Assembly (NCBI RefSeq): GCF_003044445.1
Contig: NZ_POWX01000008.1
Span: forward strand, 44,093 to 108,092
Source of the DNA: Neisseria mucosa
GTDB taxonomy: Bacteria; Pseudomonadota; Gammaproteobacteria; Burkholderiales; Neisseriaceae
Direction: 5' to 3'
DNA: 64,000 nt
The notes beneath the pieces were generated by a model. The model had not been told where the DNA came from. It worked only from the letters and a program-made list of their open reading frames with translations, and did not search any database. The position numbers and the translations under genes were made by a program. How positions within the stretch are numbered: the first letter of the stretch is position 1; every line of letters starts with the position of its first letter. Below, piece after piece: positions 35,478-41,316 of the stretch.

Positions 35478-35693
35478 ATGAAATACAGCAAGAATAAGGA
35501 TTTTCATAATTACGTTGCCGCATTGGTTGAAAGCGACAAATGGATGTTCATACCCAAAGGCCACCGCAAACACGGCTGCTTGAAACACGAAAGCGACCGA
35601 AAATGCCCCGTGCCGAGCAGCCCCAGCCAAGACCCGCGAGGCTTTTTAAACTTCAAGGCCATGACCCGTCAGATTGAATTGGGGTTGTGCTGA
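35478..35693 (+). CDS. small basic protein, possibly HicA-like
   Basis: A 71-residue basic protein (MKYSKNKDFHNYVAALV..., KGHRKHGCLKH, CPVPSSPSQDPRGFLNFKAM). The order helix, aromatic strand, His/Lys strand, then Pro-Ser stretch and Asn-Phe helix recalls HicA-type dsRNA-binding toxins and their phage relatives, but the match is loose and no HicB-like antitoxin gene is adjacent. It is preceded by GCAGGAGAGACC and no switch leader. Confidence 0.55.
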   Translation: MKYSKNKDFHNYVAALVESDKWMFIPKGHRKHGCLKHESDRKCPVPSSPSQDPRGFLNFKAMTRQIELGLC

Positions 35694-35735
35694 TAGCGTT
35701 TTACACGCCGACAGTCGTTTTACTGTCTGGGTACT

Positions 35736-35784
35736 GCCGTTAAACATTGCCACCGCCTATCCGTAGGTGTACGGCTATTTTTTA
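35736..35784 (+). ncRNA. GCCGTT hairpin element, copy 5
   Basis: GCCGTTAAACA, inner stem with CACC/GGTG and CCTA/TAGG, closing TACGGC and TATTTTTT. It is preceded by the GACAGT hairpin at 35710-35727. Confidence 0.6.
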
Positions 35785-35795
35785 AACTCTTTATC

Positions 35796-35861
35796 AACCC
35801 TGTGGGGACATATCATCTCCACAAGGGCATTGGTGTGTCCCCGTTTTTTATGGAGACACCA
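35796..35861 (+). promoter_or_regulatory. switch-type leader L9
   Basis: AACCCTGTGGGGACATA start, 3' arm TTGGTGTGTCCCC, TTTTTT, GGAGACACCA before AATG. TTGGTGT pairs with ACACCAA and TCC with GGA: about 10 of 11. The ATG is followed at once by TGA; GTG at 35864 opens the real frame. Confidence 0.75.
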
Positions 35862-35863
35862 AT

Positions 35864-36121
35864 GTGAAATTTTTCAAATACTTGAAATTCAGTTTCCCGT
35901 TACACAAGGAAACACTTGAATCGTGGATTAAATTGCTGGATGATGTGACCAAAGCTGCAATGATTGCGGTTTTGCCGCTGCTCTGGCTCAATTCGCATTC
36001 ATTGACCGAACGCGCTATCGGCGTAGTGGTATTGGCCGTTATTGGGTATTTCGCCCAAATCAGTGCCGACAAATTACGCAAACACCGTGATTCATTAAAT
36101 CGAAAGGACACGTCATGTTAA
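35864..36121 (+). CDS. small membrane protein (GTG start)
   Basis: An 85-residue protein: basic N-terminus, amphipathic segment, then two hydrophobic stretches (~30-43, ~50-66) and a Lys/Arg-rich tail. The leader's ATG (35862) is directly followed by TGA, and the overlapping GTG in ATGTGA begins this frame. A holin-like or entry-exclusion-like role fits the shape but nothing proves it. It overlaps the next small membrane gene. Confidence 0.6.
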   Translation: MKFFKYLKFSFPLHKETLESWIKLLDDVTKAAMIAVLPLLWLNSHSLTERAIGVVVLAVIGYFAQISADKLRKHRDSLNRKDTSC

Positions 36122-36225
36122 TCGGCGGACTTTTATTCATCCTCGCTTTGTTGCTTGCTTTCAATCACTGGATCAGTAAACAGCTTGAAAACGACCATTT
36201 GAACGAGGAACAACACAACCGTTAA
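36115..36225 (+). CDS. 36-residue membrane peptide
   Basis: Overlapping the previous gene by 7 nt, ATG 36115 is preceded by AAAGGACACGTC. The peptide is one TM segment (LIGGLLFILALLLAF) and a short polar tail (NDHLNEEQHNR). The overlap and SD make it a likely real partner of the preceding membrane protein. A similar pair of small membrane genes is on the minus strand at 40672-41069. Confidence 0.55.
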   Translation: MLIGGLLFILALLLAFNHWISKQLENDHLNEEQHNR

Positions 36226-36269
36226 CCGGTTTTTATCCAATCCGGCTCGATTGAGCCTACCTTCCCACC

Positions 36270-36305
36270 GCTTTGCACCTTGTGTGCGACGGTGGGATTT
36301 TACTT
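36270..36305 (+). terminator. hairpin terminator
   Basis: Arms CCCACCG and CGGTGGG around a loop of ~20 nt, followed by ATTTTAC, between the small membrane genes and leader L10. Confidence 0.6.
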
Positions 36306-36367
36306 AACCCTGTGGGGACACCGTTCCCCTCGGGGCATGGCGTTTCCCTGTTTCTTTGGAGAATGCC
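36306..36367 (+). promoter_or_regulatory. switch-type leader L10
   Basis: AACCCTGTGGGGACACC start; 3' arm CATGGCGTTTCCC. This arm pairs weakly with the 5' arm but with GGAGAATGCCATG at 12 of 13 positions including wobbles, covering both SD and start codon. It is the clearest sequestering hairpin of the series. Confidence 0.8.
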
Positions 36368-37477
36368 ATGGCCACCAACCATTTGATGCACCCGCGCACA
36401 GCGCACAACCATGCCGACAACGGCTATTTCCCGACCGACGATGCCACGCTTGCCGGTATTACGGCACGTTTGGACATCGCCGGCGGCGACATCCGTATTT
36501 TTGATCCCTGCTGCGGTACCGGTTCGGCTTTGGCCGTTATCGGCGAACACCTCGCCGAGAGCGGTGCTTCCTGCCACAGCTTCGGTGTCGAATTGGATAA
36601 AGGCCGTGCGCAAACGGCAAGAAGCCTGCTCGATACCGTCATCCAAGGCGACATCGAAAGCTGCATTTTGCAGCCGCGTACCGTCGGATTGCTGTTCCTG
36701 AATCCGCCTTACGGCTTTACCGCCGCCGACAACCTTAGCAACAACCGTACCAAGCGGCTGGAAGAAATTTTTTTCGACCTGACCGTTCCAGCGTTGCAGG
36801 ATGAGGGCGTGATGGTGCTGGTTATTCCGGTGGCCGCGCTGACCGAGAAGCTGACCTTTGAAATCGCTTCACGCTTTACCGGTCTGCGGATGTATAAAGC
36901 CGCCGTCGATACCTACCGTCAGGTTGTCATCTTCGGTATCAAACCCAAAAACCGCAACGGCATCGGCAAAACCCTGATCAAACAGCAACAGCAGATGTTG
37001 TTGCAGCCGGAGACTGCCGTCCCCGTCGATCAGGCAGAAACCGATTTTTGGTATGAAATACCCGAATCGGCCGTCAAACCGTTCCGGCCGCTGAATTATT
37101 CGGTGGAAGCGGAAGGTTTGGCCGAAGAGCTGGAAACGCTGATGCCGCAGACCCTGTGGCCGCATTTCGGTTCGTTTTTCGGCGAAGGTCTGTTGCAGGA
37201 AAAACGTCGGCCGCTGTGTGCGCTGGGCAAATGGCACGCTGCTTTGGCATTGGCCGCCGGACAGGTTAACGGCATCGTTACTTCACCCGACGGCCGACGG
37301 CTGCTGATTAAAGGCAGTACGCACAAAACCAAGGTAACGACCACGGAAGAGCAGGTAAAAGACGACGGCAGCGTGCAGTACGTCACCACCAACCTCGACC
37401 GCTTCGTTCCCAGCATCCGCGCCATCGACCTCACGGCCGGCAGCGCGGAGTTCGGTGATGTACTGACCATCAAGTAA
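36368..37477 (+). CDS. DUF6094-type SAM-dependent methyltransferase
   Basis: Class I methyltransferase of 369 residues, probably an adenine-N6 DNA methylase. SAM motif I FDPCCGTGSAL (~46-56), motif IV NPPYGF (~112-117), target-recognition-like C-terminal half. Related proteins (DUF6094) accompany the SNF2-like helicase on ICEs and no restriction endonuclease gene is nearby, so self-methylation against host restriction is plausible. ATG 36368 is set by leader L10; TTG 36356 is less likely. Confidence 0.85.
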   Translation: MATNHLMHPRTAHNHADNGYFPTDDATLAGITARLDIAGGDIRIFDPCCGTGSALAVIGEHLAESGASCHSFGVELDKGRAQTARSLLDTVIQGDIESCILQPRTVGLLFLNPPYGFTAADNLSNNRTKRLEEIFFDLTVPALQDEGVMVLVIPVAALTEKLTFEIASRFTGLRMYKAAVDTYRQVVIFGIKPKNRNGIGKTLIKQQQQMLLQPETAVPVDQAETDFWYEIPESAVKPFRPLNYSVEAEGLAEELETLMPQTLWPHFGSFFGEGLLQEKRRPLCALGKWHAALALAAGQVNGIVTSPDGRRLLIKGSTHKTKVTTTEEQVKDDGSVQYVTTNLDRFVPSIRAIDLTAGSAEFGDVLTIK

Positions 37478-37496
37478 ACGTATTTTTCTTTTTTCA

Positions 37497-37557
37497 AACC
37501 CTACGGGTATGCCGCCCGTAACGGGGTTGCATACCCGTTTTCCATCAGGAGAACCCT
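37497..37557 (+). promoter_or_regulatory. switch-type leader L11
   Basis: AAACCCTACGGG start, strong 9-bp stem CGGGTATGC/GCATACCCG, TTTT, AGGAGAACCCT before ATG. Just GGGTT of the arm side matches AACCC near the start (5 bp). Confidence 0.65.
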
Positions 37558-37935
37558 ATGCAACCCCAAGCCTCTCTACCCACACCGTCAACCGCGCTTC
37601 CCGCTTTGATGTCCGAATACCTCGCTCGCAGCAAACCCGAACTGTTCGCACTCGGCCAGACCGTCTGTACCCGCAACGTCGTATCGTGGGCGGCAGACAA
37701 TCTGCCCGAAGTACTACTGGAGGACAATCTGTGGGCGTGTATTCTGATTCGCGCCCACAGCACCGGCTGCTGGGATGAATTGGATAAAAGCGACCAACGG
37801 CTGAACTATGCCTCACTCGAACCCGGTAACGAAGGACGGATTCTTTCAGCATACACTGTATTGGGCGAAAAAATCTACGTCATTACCGAGGAGGATCGCA
37901 GCGTGACCACGGTTTTGCTGGCGAGTGACTATTAA
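37558..37935 (+). CDS. unknown accessory protein
   Basis: A 125-residue acidic soluble protein with a Pro/Ala-rich N-terminus and aromatic clusters (NLWACILIRAHSTGCWDEL). No family recognised. A terminator-like DUS pair follows (37950-37972). Confidence 0.7.
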   Translation: MQPQASLPTPSTALPALMSEYLARSKPELFALGQTVCTRNVVSWAADNLPEVLLEDNLWACILIRAHSTGCWDELDKSDQRLNYASLEPGNEGRILSAYTVLGEKIYVITEEDRSVTTVLLASDY

Positions 37936-37949
37936 CCCGCAGAAGTTTT

Positions 37950-37973
37950 TTCAGACGGCCTCGGCCGTCTGAA
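37950..37973. terminator. island-type DUS pair
   Basis: TTCAGACGGCCT (37950-37961) followed immediately by CGGCCGTCTGAA forms an almost loopless inverted pair. Confidence 0.65.
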
Positions 37974-38046
37974 ACTTCCGCACCATTGCTTAAAAATTAA
38001 GCATTTTAGCAAAGCAGCATCATGCCGTACTCCGGCGTATCTGCCA

Positions 38047-38084
38047 CACCGTTTATCCACACATTCGGGGGATAAACGGCTTTT
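38047..38084 (+). terminator. CCGTTTATCC hairpin with T-run
   Basis: CCGTTTATCC/GGATAAACGG (10 bp) with a short loop, followed by CTTTT, directly before leader L12 and in the place taken by the GCCGTT element in other cassettes. Confidence 0.65.
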
Positions 38085-38144
38085 AACCCATAGGGGGAAA
38101 CATCCCCTTGCGGGTTGTTCCCCCGTTTTTTTAAGGAGCAACCC
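38085..38144 (+). promoter_or_regulatory. switch-type leader L12
   Basis: AACCCATAGGGGGAAACA start, 3' arm GGGTTGTTCCCCC, TTTTTTT, GGAGCAACCC before ATG. GGGTTGTTCC pairs with GGAGCAACCC at all 10 positions (one G-U). Confidence 0.8.
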
Positions 38145-38741
38145 ATGCAACAACCTACCCAAACCTACATCGTCTGGTTGAAAGACTGCTACGATGAAGC
38201 CGAAGAAGTCGCAACCGCGTTAAACGGCCAAACTGTATTTCAACCGGCGACACCGGAAGAAACACCGGAGCAAACCATCGGCCGCTTTATGGAAGTGCGG
38301 TTAGGCTATCCGAAAAGCCGGATTGCCATGGTGGATACGGTAGTCGAGTACCTAGAACGCGAAAACCTCTATGAAAACACCCCCAGCCGCAGCAGCAACT
38401 GCTATACGACGGCGGTGTTTGTTCCGACCGTTCTGGCGGAACAGGATGAAGCGTTGCAGGACATCGCCTATCTGCTGAAAACGTGTTTTTCGGAGCTGAA
38501 CCTGTCCAACTACGAAGCATATTTGGATAGAGAATTGACCGAAGAAGATACCGCTTGGCTGTACCACCGCCATCAGGAGGCCATCAGCCAATGGATGTGC
38601 GAACACTTGACCGACCTGTATGCATTCCATTGCGATGTGTTGTGGCCGCTGGACAATCCGGCTTCGGCCAAATGGGAAGTCGTGTGCAAATGGGCGGGAG
38701 CCGTGCTGCAACAGCATTTGGAAACCGCGCAACCCGGCTAG
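38145..38741 (+). CDS. unknown accessory protein
   Basis: A 198-residue acidic soluble protein, helical in the C-terminal half (EDTAWLYHRHQEAISQWMCEHL). No family recognised. The start is defined by leader L12 (an upstream in-frame start at 38115 would sit within the leader). Confidence 0.7.
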   Translation: MQQPTQTYIVWLKDCYDEAEEVATALNGQTVFQPATPEETPEQTIGRFMEVRLGYPKSRIAMVDTVVEYLERENLYENTPSRSSNCYTTAVFVPTVLAEQDEALQDIAYLLKTCFSELNLSNYEAYLDRELTEEDTAWLYHRHQEAISQWMCEHLTDLYAFHCDVLWPLDNPASAKWEVVCKWAGAVLQQHLETAQPG

Positions 38742-38809
38742 TCTTTCCCCTCATGCACCTGCCGTCTGAAATGTGCAGCCTGAATCCTCCAGCGGCGGCT
38801 TTTTTTACC

Positions 38810-38871
38810 AACCCTGCGGGTTATCACACCCGCAAGGGCATGATAACCCGCCTTTTATTTGGAGTTTTATC
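38810..38871 (+). promoter_or_regulatory. switch-type leader L13
   Basis: AACCCTGCGGGTTATCA start, perfect 11-bp stem GCGGGTTATCA/TGATAACCCGC, T-rich segment, GGAGTTTTATC before ATG. CATGATAA of the 3' arm is complementary to TTATCATG over the start codon (8 bp). Confidence 0.75.
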
Positions 38872-39612
38872 ATGCCTAATTGGTGTTCCAACCACATGAC
38901 CGTCTCCGGCGATGCCGCAAAAGTGGCAGAGCTGGCCGAAAAAATCGTCCGCCCCCATCCGGACAAGCCGACAGAGATGACTTTCGATTTCAACGGCATC
39001 TGCCCGATGCCCGAAGATTTGTTGAATGTCAGCTCGTTTTGTTCTGAAGACGAAATCTATTGGGGCGGTCTTGACGAAAGTCTGACCATGCCGCAAATTG
39101 CCGGTGCAATCAGCGACGGGTTTTACCAAAAGCTCAAAGCCGAATTGGAAAAGACGTTCGATTGCCAGAAACTGACCATCGGCCACGTCAACCGCTGGCT
39201 GAATGATGTGTGTCCCGACCTTCAAAGCAGCCTCGGCTTAAACCCCGATGCCGCCCGAAAGACGGCCTACAACATCAAACACCACGGCGCACCCGGCTGG
39301 TACAATTGGCGAATTCGGGGAACCAAGTGGAACGCCGATTGTTGTTACATCAGCCGTTCAGACGGCCTGTTGGAAATATCCTTCGAAACCGCATGGTCTC
39401 CGCCGGAGGGCGTGTACAGAGCCATCTGTGCCGCCTATCCTGACTTGGAACTGGTCGGCAAATACATCGAAGACGGTATGTGTTTCGCCGGTTACTACGA
39501 CAACATCGGTCCCGATTTGTACGACAACCCTTGTGCAGACGATGATTACCGCAAATTCGCCATCGAACACTTCGGCTATGAGTACGAAGACGACGATGAT
39601 GAAGACGAGTAA
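38872..39612 (+). CDS. DUF1281/YubB-like protein
   Basis: A 246-residue protein with the family opening PNWCSNHMTVSG and the ferredoxin-like domain block SFETAWSPPEGVYRAICAAYPDLEL, ending in a run of acidic residues. DUF1281 (api92/YubB-type) genes are found on conjugative plasmids and ICEs; their function is not known. An AGGCC-type uptake sequence is inside (39358-39369). Confidence 0.85.
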   Translation: MPNWCSNHMTVSGDAAKVAELAEKIVRPHPDKPTEMTFDFNGICPMPEDLLNVSSFCSEDEIYWGGLDESLTMPQIAGAISDGFYQKLKAELEKTFDCQKLTIGHVNRWLNDVCPDLQSSLGLNPDAARKTAYNIKHHGAPGWYNWRIRGTKWNADCCYISRSDGLLEISFETAWSPPEGVYRAICAAYPDLELVGKYIEDGMCFAGYYDNIGPDLYDNPCADDDYRKFAIEHFGYEYEDDDDEDE

Positions 39613-39633
39613 TCCCGTCCGATAAACAATCGC

Positions 39634-39688
39634 AACCCTATGGGGGCAATCCCCAAGGGGTTGCCTCCGTTTTTTTAAAATGGAGTTT
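39634..39688 (+). promoter_or_regulatory. leader L14 (weak)
   Basis: AACCCTATGGGGGCAA start, stem GGGGGCAA/TTGCCTCC, TTTTTTT, GGAGTTT before ATGATG. No convincing alternative pairing to the SD. Confidence 0.55.
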
Positions 39689-40156
39689 ATGATGGAACAA
39701 GAAAATTTTGATGTTGCTATGCAAAAGTTCGAACGCATCGAACACAGCGGCCAACCCGCCTTGCAGCTGGTTTTACCGCCGGAATGCAACGATTTGGAGA
39801 ATGTGTCGTGCAGCGACGAGTATGATTTGGCAGTCCCGGATTTACGGGTCATCCTCTATCTGCCGTCGCTGATTACCGCCTTGAAAGTCCTGCACCAACA
39901 CCCGGATGCCCTGCATCACGCTGGTGCGAAGTGCTGGGTTGATTCAGACGGCTACGAAGGCAAAATCCGCTTGGAATTTGTCAAAGTGTACGCCCATGCT
40001 TTTTCAGGCAACTGGAACCATTCGTTTTTTCTGAATTTCAGTAACGACTGGACGGGTTCGGTGTATTTCCTCGATCTGAGCGTATATCTGCATAACCTTT
40101 TAGGCGGATACGACGATATTGTGGCCAAGCTGGAGAAGCTGGCTGCAAACGTGTAA
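39689..40156 (+). CDS. unknown accessory protein
   Basis: A ~155-residue soluble protein (ATGATG at 39689/39692). Text such as DSDGYEGKIRLEFVKVYAHAF and NHSFFLNFSNDWTGSVYFLDLS points to a β-rich domain. No family recognised. Last gene of the plus-strand accessory block. Confidence 0.7.
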   Translation: MMEQENFDVAMQKFERIEHSGQPALQLVLPPECNDLENVSCSDEYDLAVPDLRVILYLPSLITALKVLHQHPDALHHAGAKCWVDSDGYEGKIRLEFVKVYAHAFSGNWNHSFFLNFSNDWTGSVYFLDLSVYLHNLLGGYDDIVAKLEKLAANV

Positions 40157-40164
40157 TCCGTACA

Positions 40165-40197
40165 AACCAACGGCCACTGATGTGGCCGTTTTTTTAT
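40165..40197 (+). terminator. terminator of the accessory block
   Basis: ACGGCCAC tgat GTGGCCGT followed by TTTTTT: a strong intrinsic terminator right after the last plus-strand accessory gene. Confidence 0.9.
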
Positions 40198-40580
40198 TGT
40201 ACGATTTGAGTACAAAACAACAGTTGTTGCAGTCGGTACCCTATTGCTGCCGCCCTCCGGTTGGCGGATAAAATTTCCCCAAAGCTGCTTGGAGCAACTT
40301 TAGAGAAATTTCATCTGGTATTTGGGTTTCCGATGCCAGAACTGTTACCTAAACAAAAATTTATTTTTTAATTCTCATTCTTTTTTAAATTTATATCGTA
40401 CGATATAAATTTAATTTCAAAATACAATCGAAATGTATTTTTTAATTAATTAATTTGATTTATGGTAACTTTAAGTAGGTCAGCTTGTAATAGGCACTTT
40501 AAATTAGACACTAATTAAAATTCCTACTAAAATTGCTAGGTCACTTAGGCTATACCCTAAGTGACCTAGTATAAACAAAA
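40198..40580. other. AT-rich gap with two long palindromes
   Basis: No gene. A 30-bp perfect palindrome at 40385-40414 (TTAAATTTATATCGT and its complement, no loop) and a 14-bp-arm hairpin at 40536-40549/40556-40569 (CTAGGTCACTTAGG). A further long imperfect stem (AAATTTC...GAAATTT) spans ~40269-40313. Purely dyadic 30-bp sites are usual for repressor operators; the region could also be a replication or recombination site. Confidence 0.5.
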
Positions 40581-40617
40581 AAAGACCCCGCCGCTTCAAA
40601 GCAGGGCAGGGTCTTCA
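40581..40617 (-). terminator. minus-strand terminator
   Basis: On the minus strand AAGACCCTGCC and GGCGGGGTCTT form a stem followed by TTTTTTG, ending the small membrane-protein cassette at 40672-41136. Confidence 0.8.
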
Positions 40618-40671
40618 ATATCCGATTCGGATATTAGTTAGCTGTGCGGCCGACAGAGTTAAGAGGGAAGG

Positions 40672-40802
40672 TTACTTTTTCAAACCGCGTCGTTTTTTCT
40701 CTTCATTAATAAGATGCTTGAAACAAGCCATAATCAAGAGAAGGGCAGCAGTAATAATTAAAGACAAAACAATTACAGCATTGCCTCATTACCAAAGTCC
40801 AT
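40672..40802 (-). pseudogene. frameshifted small membrane protein
   Basis: Starts MDFGNEAM, then stops, but the neighbouring frame continues VIVLSLIITAALLLIMACF and ends in a Lys/Arg-rich tail (NEEKKRRGLKK). One added base after the ATGCT would give a ~43-residue single-TM protein. The 131-nt span is one short of a whole number of codons. It begins 3 nt after the preceding stop, so it was part of the cassette. Confidence 0.55.
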
Positions 40803-40805
40803 GAT

Positions 40806-41069
40806 TCAATCCTTTCCTTTCAAAAAATCCTCACAATCATTCATAAAGTGAATTGCACAATATGCAGTATATGTGGGGATTAGCAGCATCAACATGGGTA
40901 AAGCATTCTCATTAAAACTGCCTTTGCCAAAAATCACATAATACACAAGTGATGATTCGGCAGCGACCAAAAGCCTGAATGCCCACTCGAAGAAGTCAAA
41001 CCAAAATTTGAACATTCTTTCGTTCGGCGGTAGTTTCAAAAACAGGAGCTTAGACAAAAGGGTTAACAT
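40806..41069 (-). CDS. small membrane protein
   Basis: An 87-residue protein with hydrophobic segments at ~24-48 and ~55-77 and a charged C-terminus (NDCEDFLKGKD). ATG 41069 has GGGAGGGACGAA upstream and overlaps the stop of the 28-residue ORF before it. It resembles in layout, not in sequence, the plus-strand pair at 35864-36225. No family recognised. Confidence 0.6.
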   Translation of the reverse strand: MLTLLSKLLFLKLPPNERMFKFWFDFFEWAFRLLVAAESSLVYYVIFGKGSFNENALPMLMLLIPTYTAYCAIHFMNDCEDFLKGKD

Positions 41070-41136
41070 TTCGTCCCTCCCGAAAGCTGCCGCTTTCCCA
41101 TTTTGCCGTCAATACGGCGGAGTTTTTGTAAATCAT
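41050..41136 (-). CDS. 28-residue leader ORF
   Basis: MIYKNSAVLTAKW... of 28 codons, 10 nt after GGAGG of leader L15 and overlapping the next gene. A second reading (ATG 41146, 27 codons, also overlapping the next start) has no room for an SD. Either could couple translation of the membrane protein to the leader. Confidence 0.4.
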   Translation of the reverse strand: MIYKNSAVLTAKWESGSFREGRNVNPFV

Positions 41137-41204
41137 AAAGGTACATCCTCCATAAAAAAGGGGGATATACCGCCCCTGTTGGGATGTATATCCCCACAGG
41201 GTTG
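41137..41204 (-). promoter_or_regulatory. switch-type leader L15 (minus strand)
   Basis: Reading on the minus strand: CAACCCTGTGGGGATATAC start, 3' arm GGTATATCCCCC, TTTTTT, GGAGGATGTACC. The 3' arm pairs with that SD segment at 11 of 12 positions, and with the 5' arm as a terminator-like stem. It is the only copy on the minus strand, so the cassette moved or inverted as a unit. Confidence 0.8.
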
Positions 41205-41213
41205 ATAAAAATT

Positions 41214-41259
41214 AGATAAAAGATCGTACTGCAAAAGCAGCGTACGCTGTTAACGGGCG
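41214..41259 (-). ncRNA. GCCGTT-like element, copy 6
   Basis: On the minus strand CCGTTAACAGCGTA, inner stem CTGCttttGCAG, TACG and ATCTTTTATC, immediately before leader L15 as in the plus-strand cassettes. The outer stem is shorter here. Confidence 0.5.
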
Positions 41260-41316
41260 ACGTACAGGCATGTTTAGACAGATGCCGTCTTTTATAACCC
41301 ATAACCGGATGCCATC

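Noticed and set aside
35478..35693. HicAB toxin-antitoxin pair
   Set aside because: Only a loose HicA resemblance and no HicB-like partner nearby; kept as a tentative note.
40198..40580. tRNA or rRNA gene
   Set aside because: Looked for cloverleaf and GTTCGA-type arms around the palindromes and elsewhere in the window; none seen.
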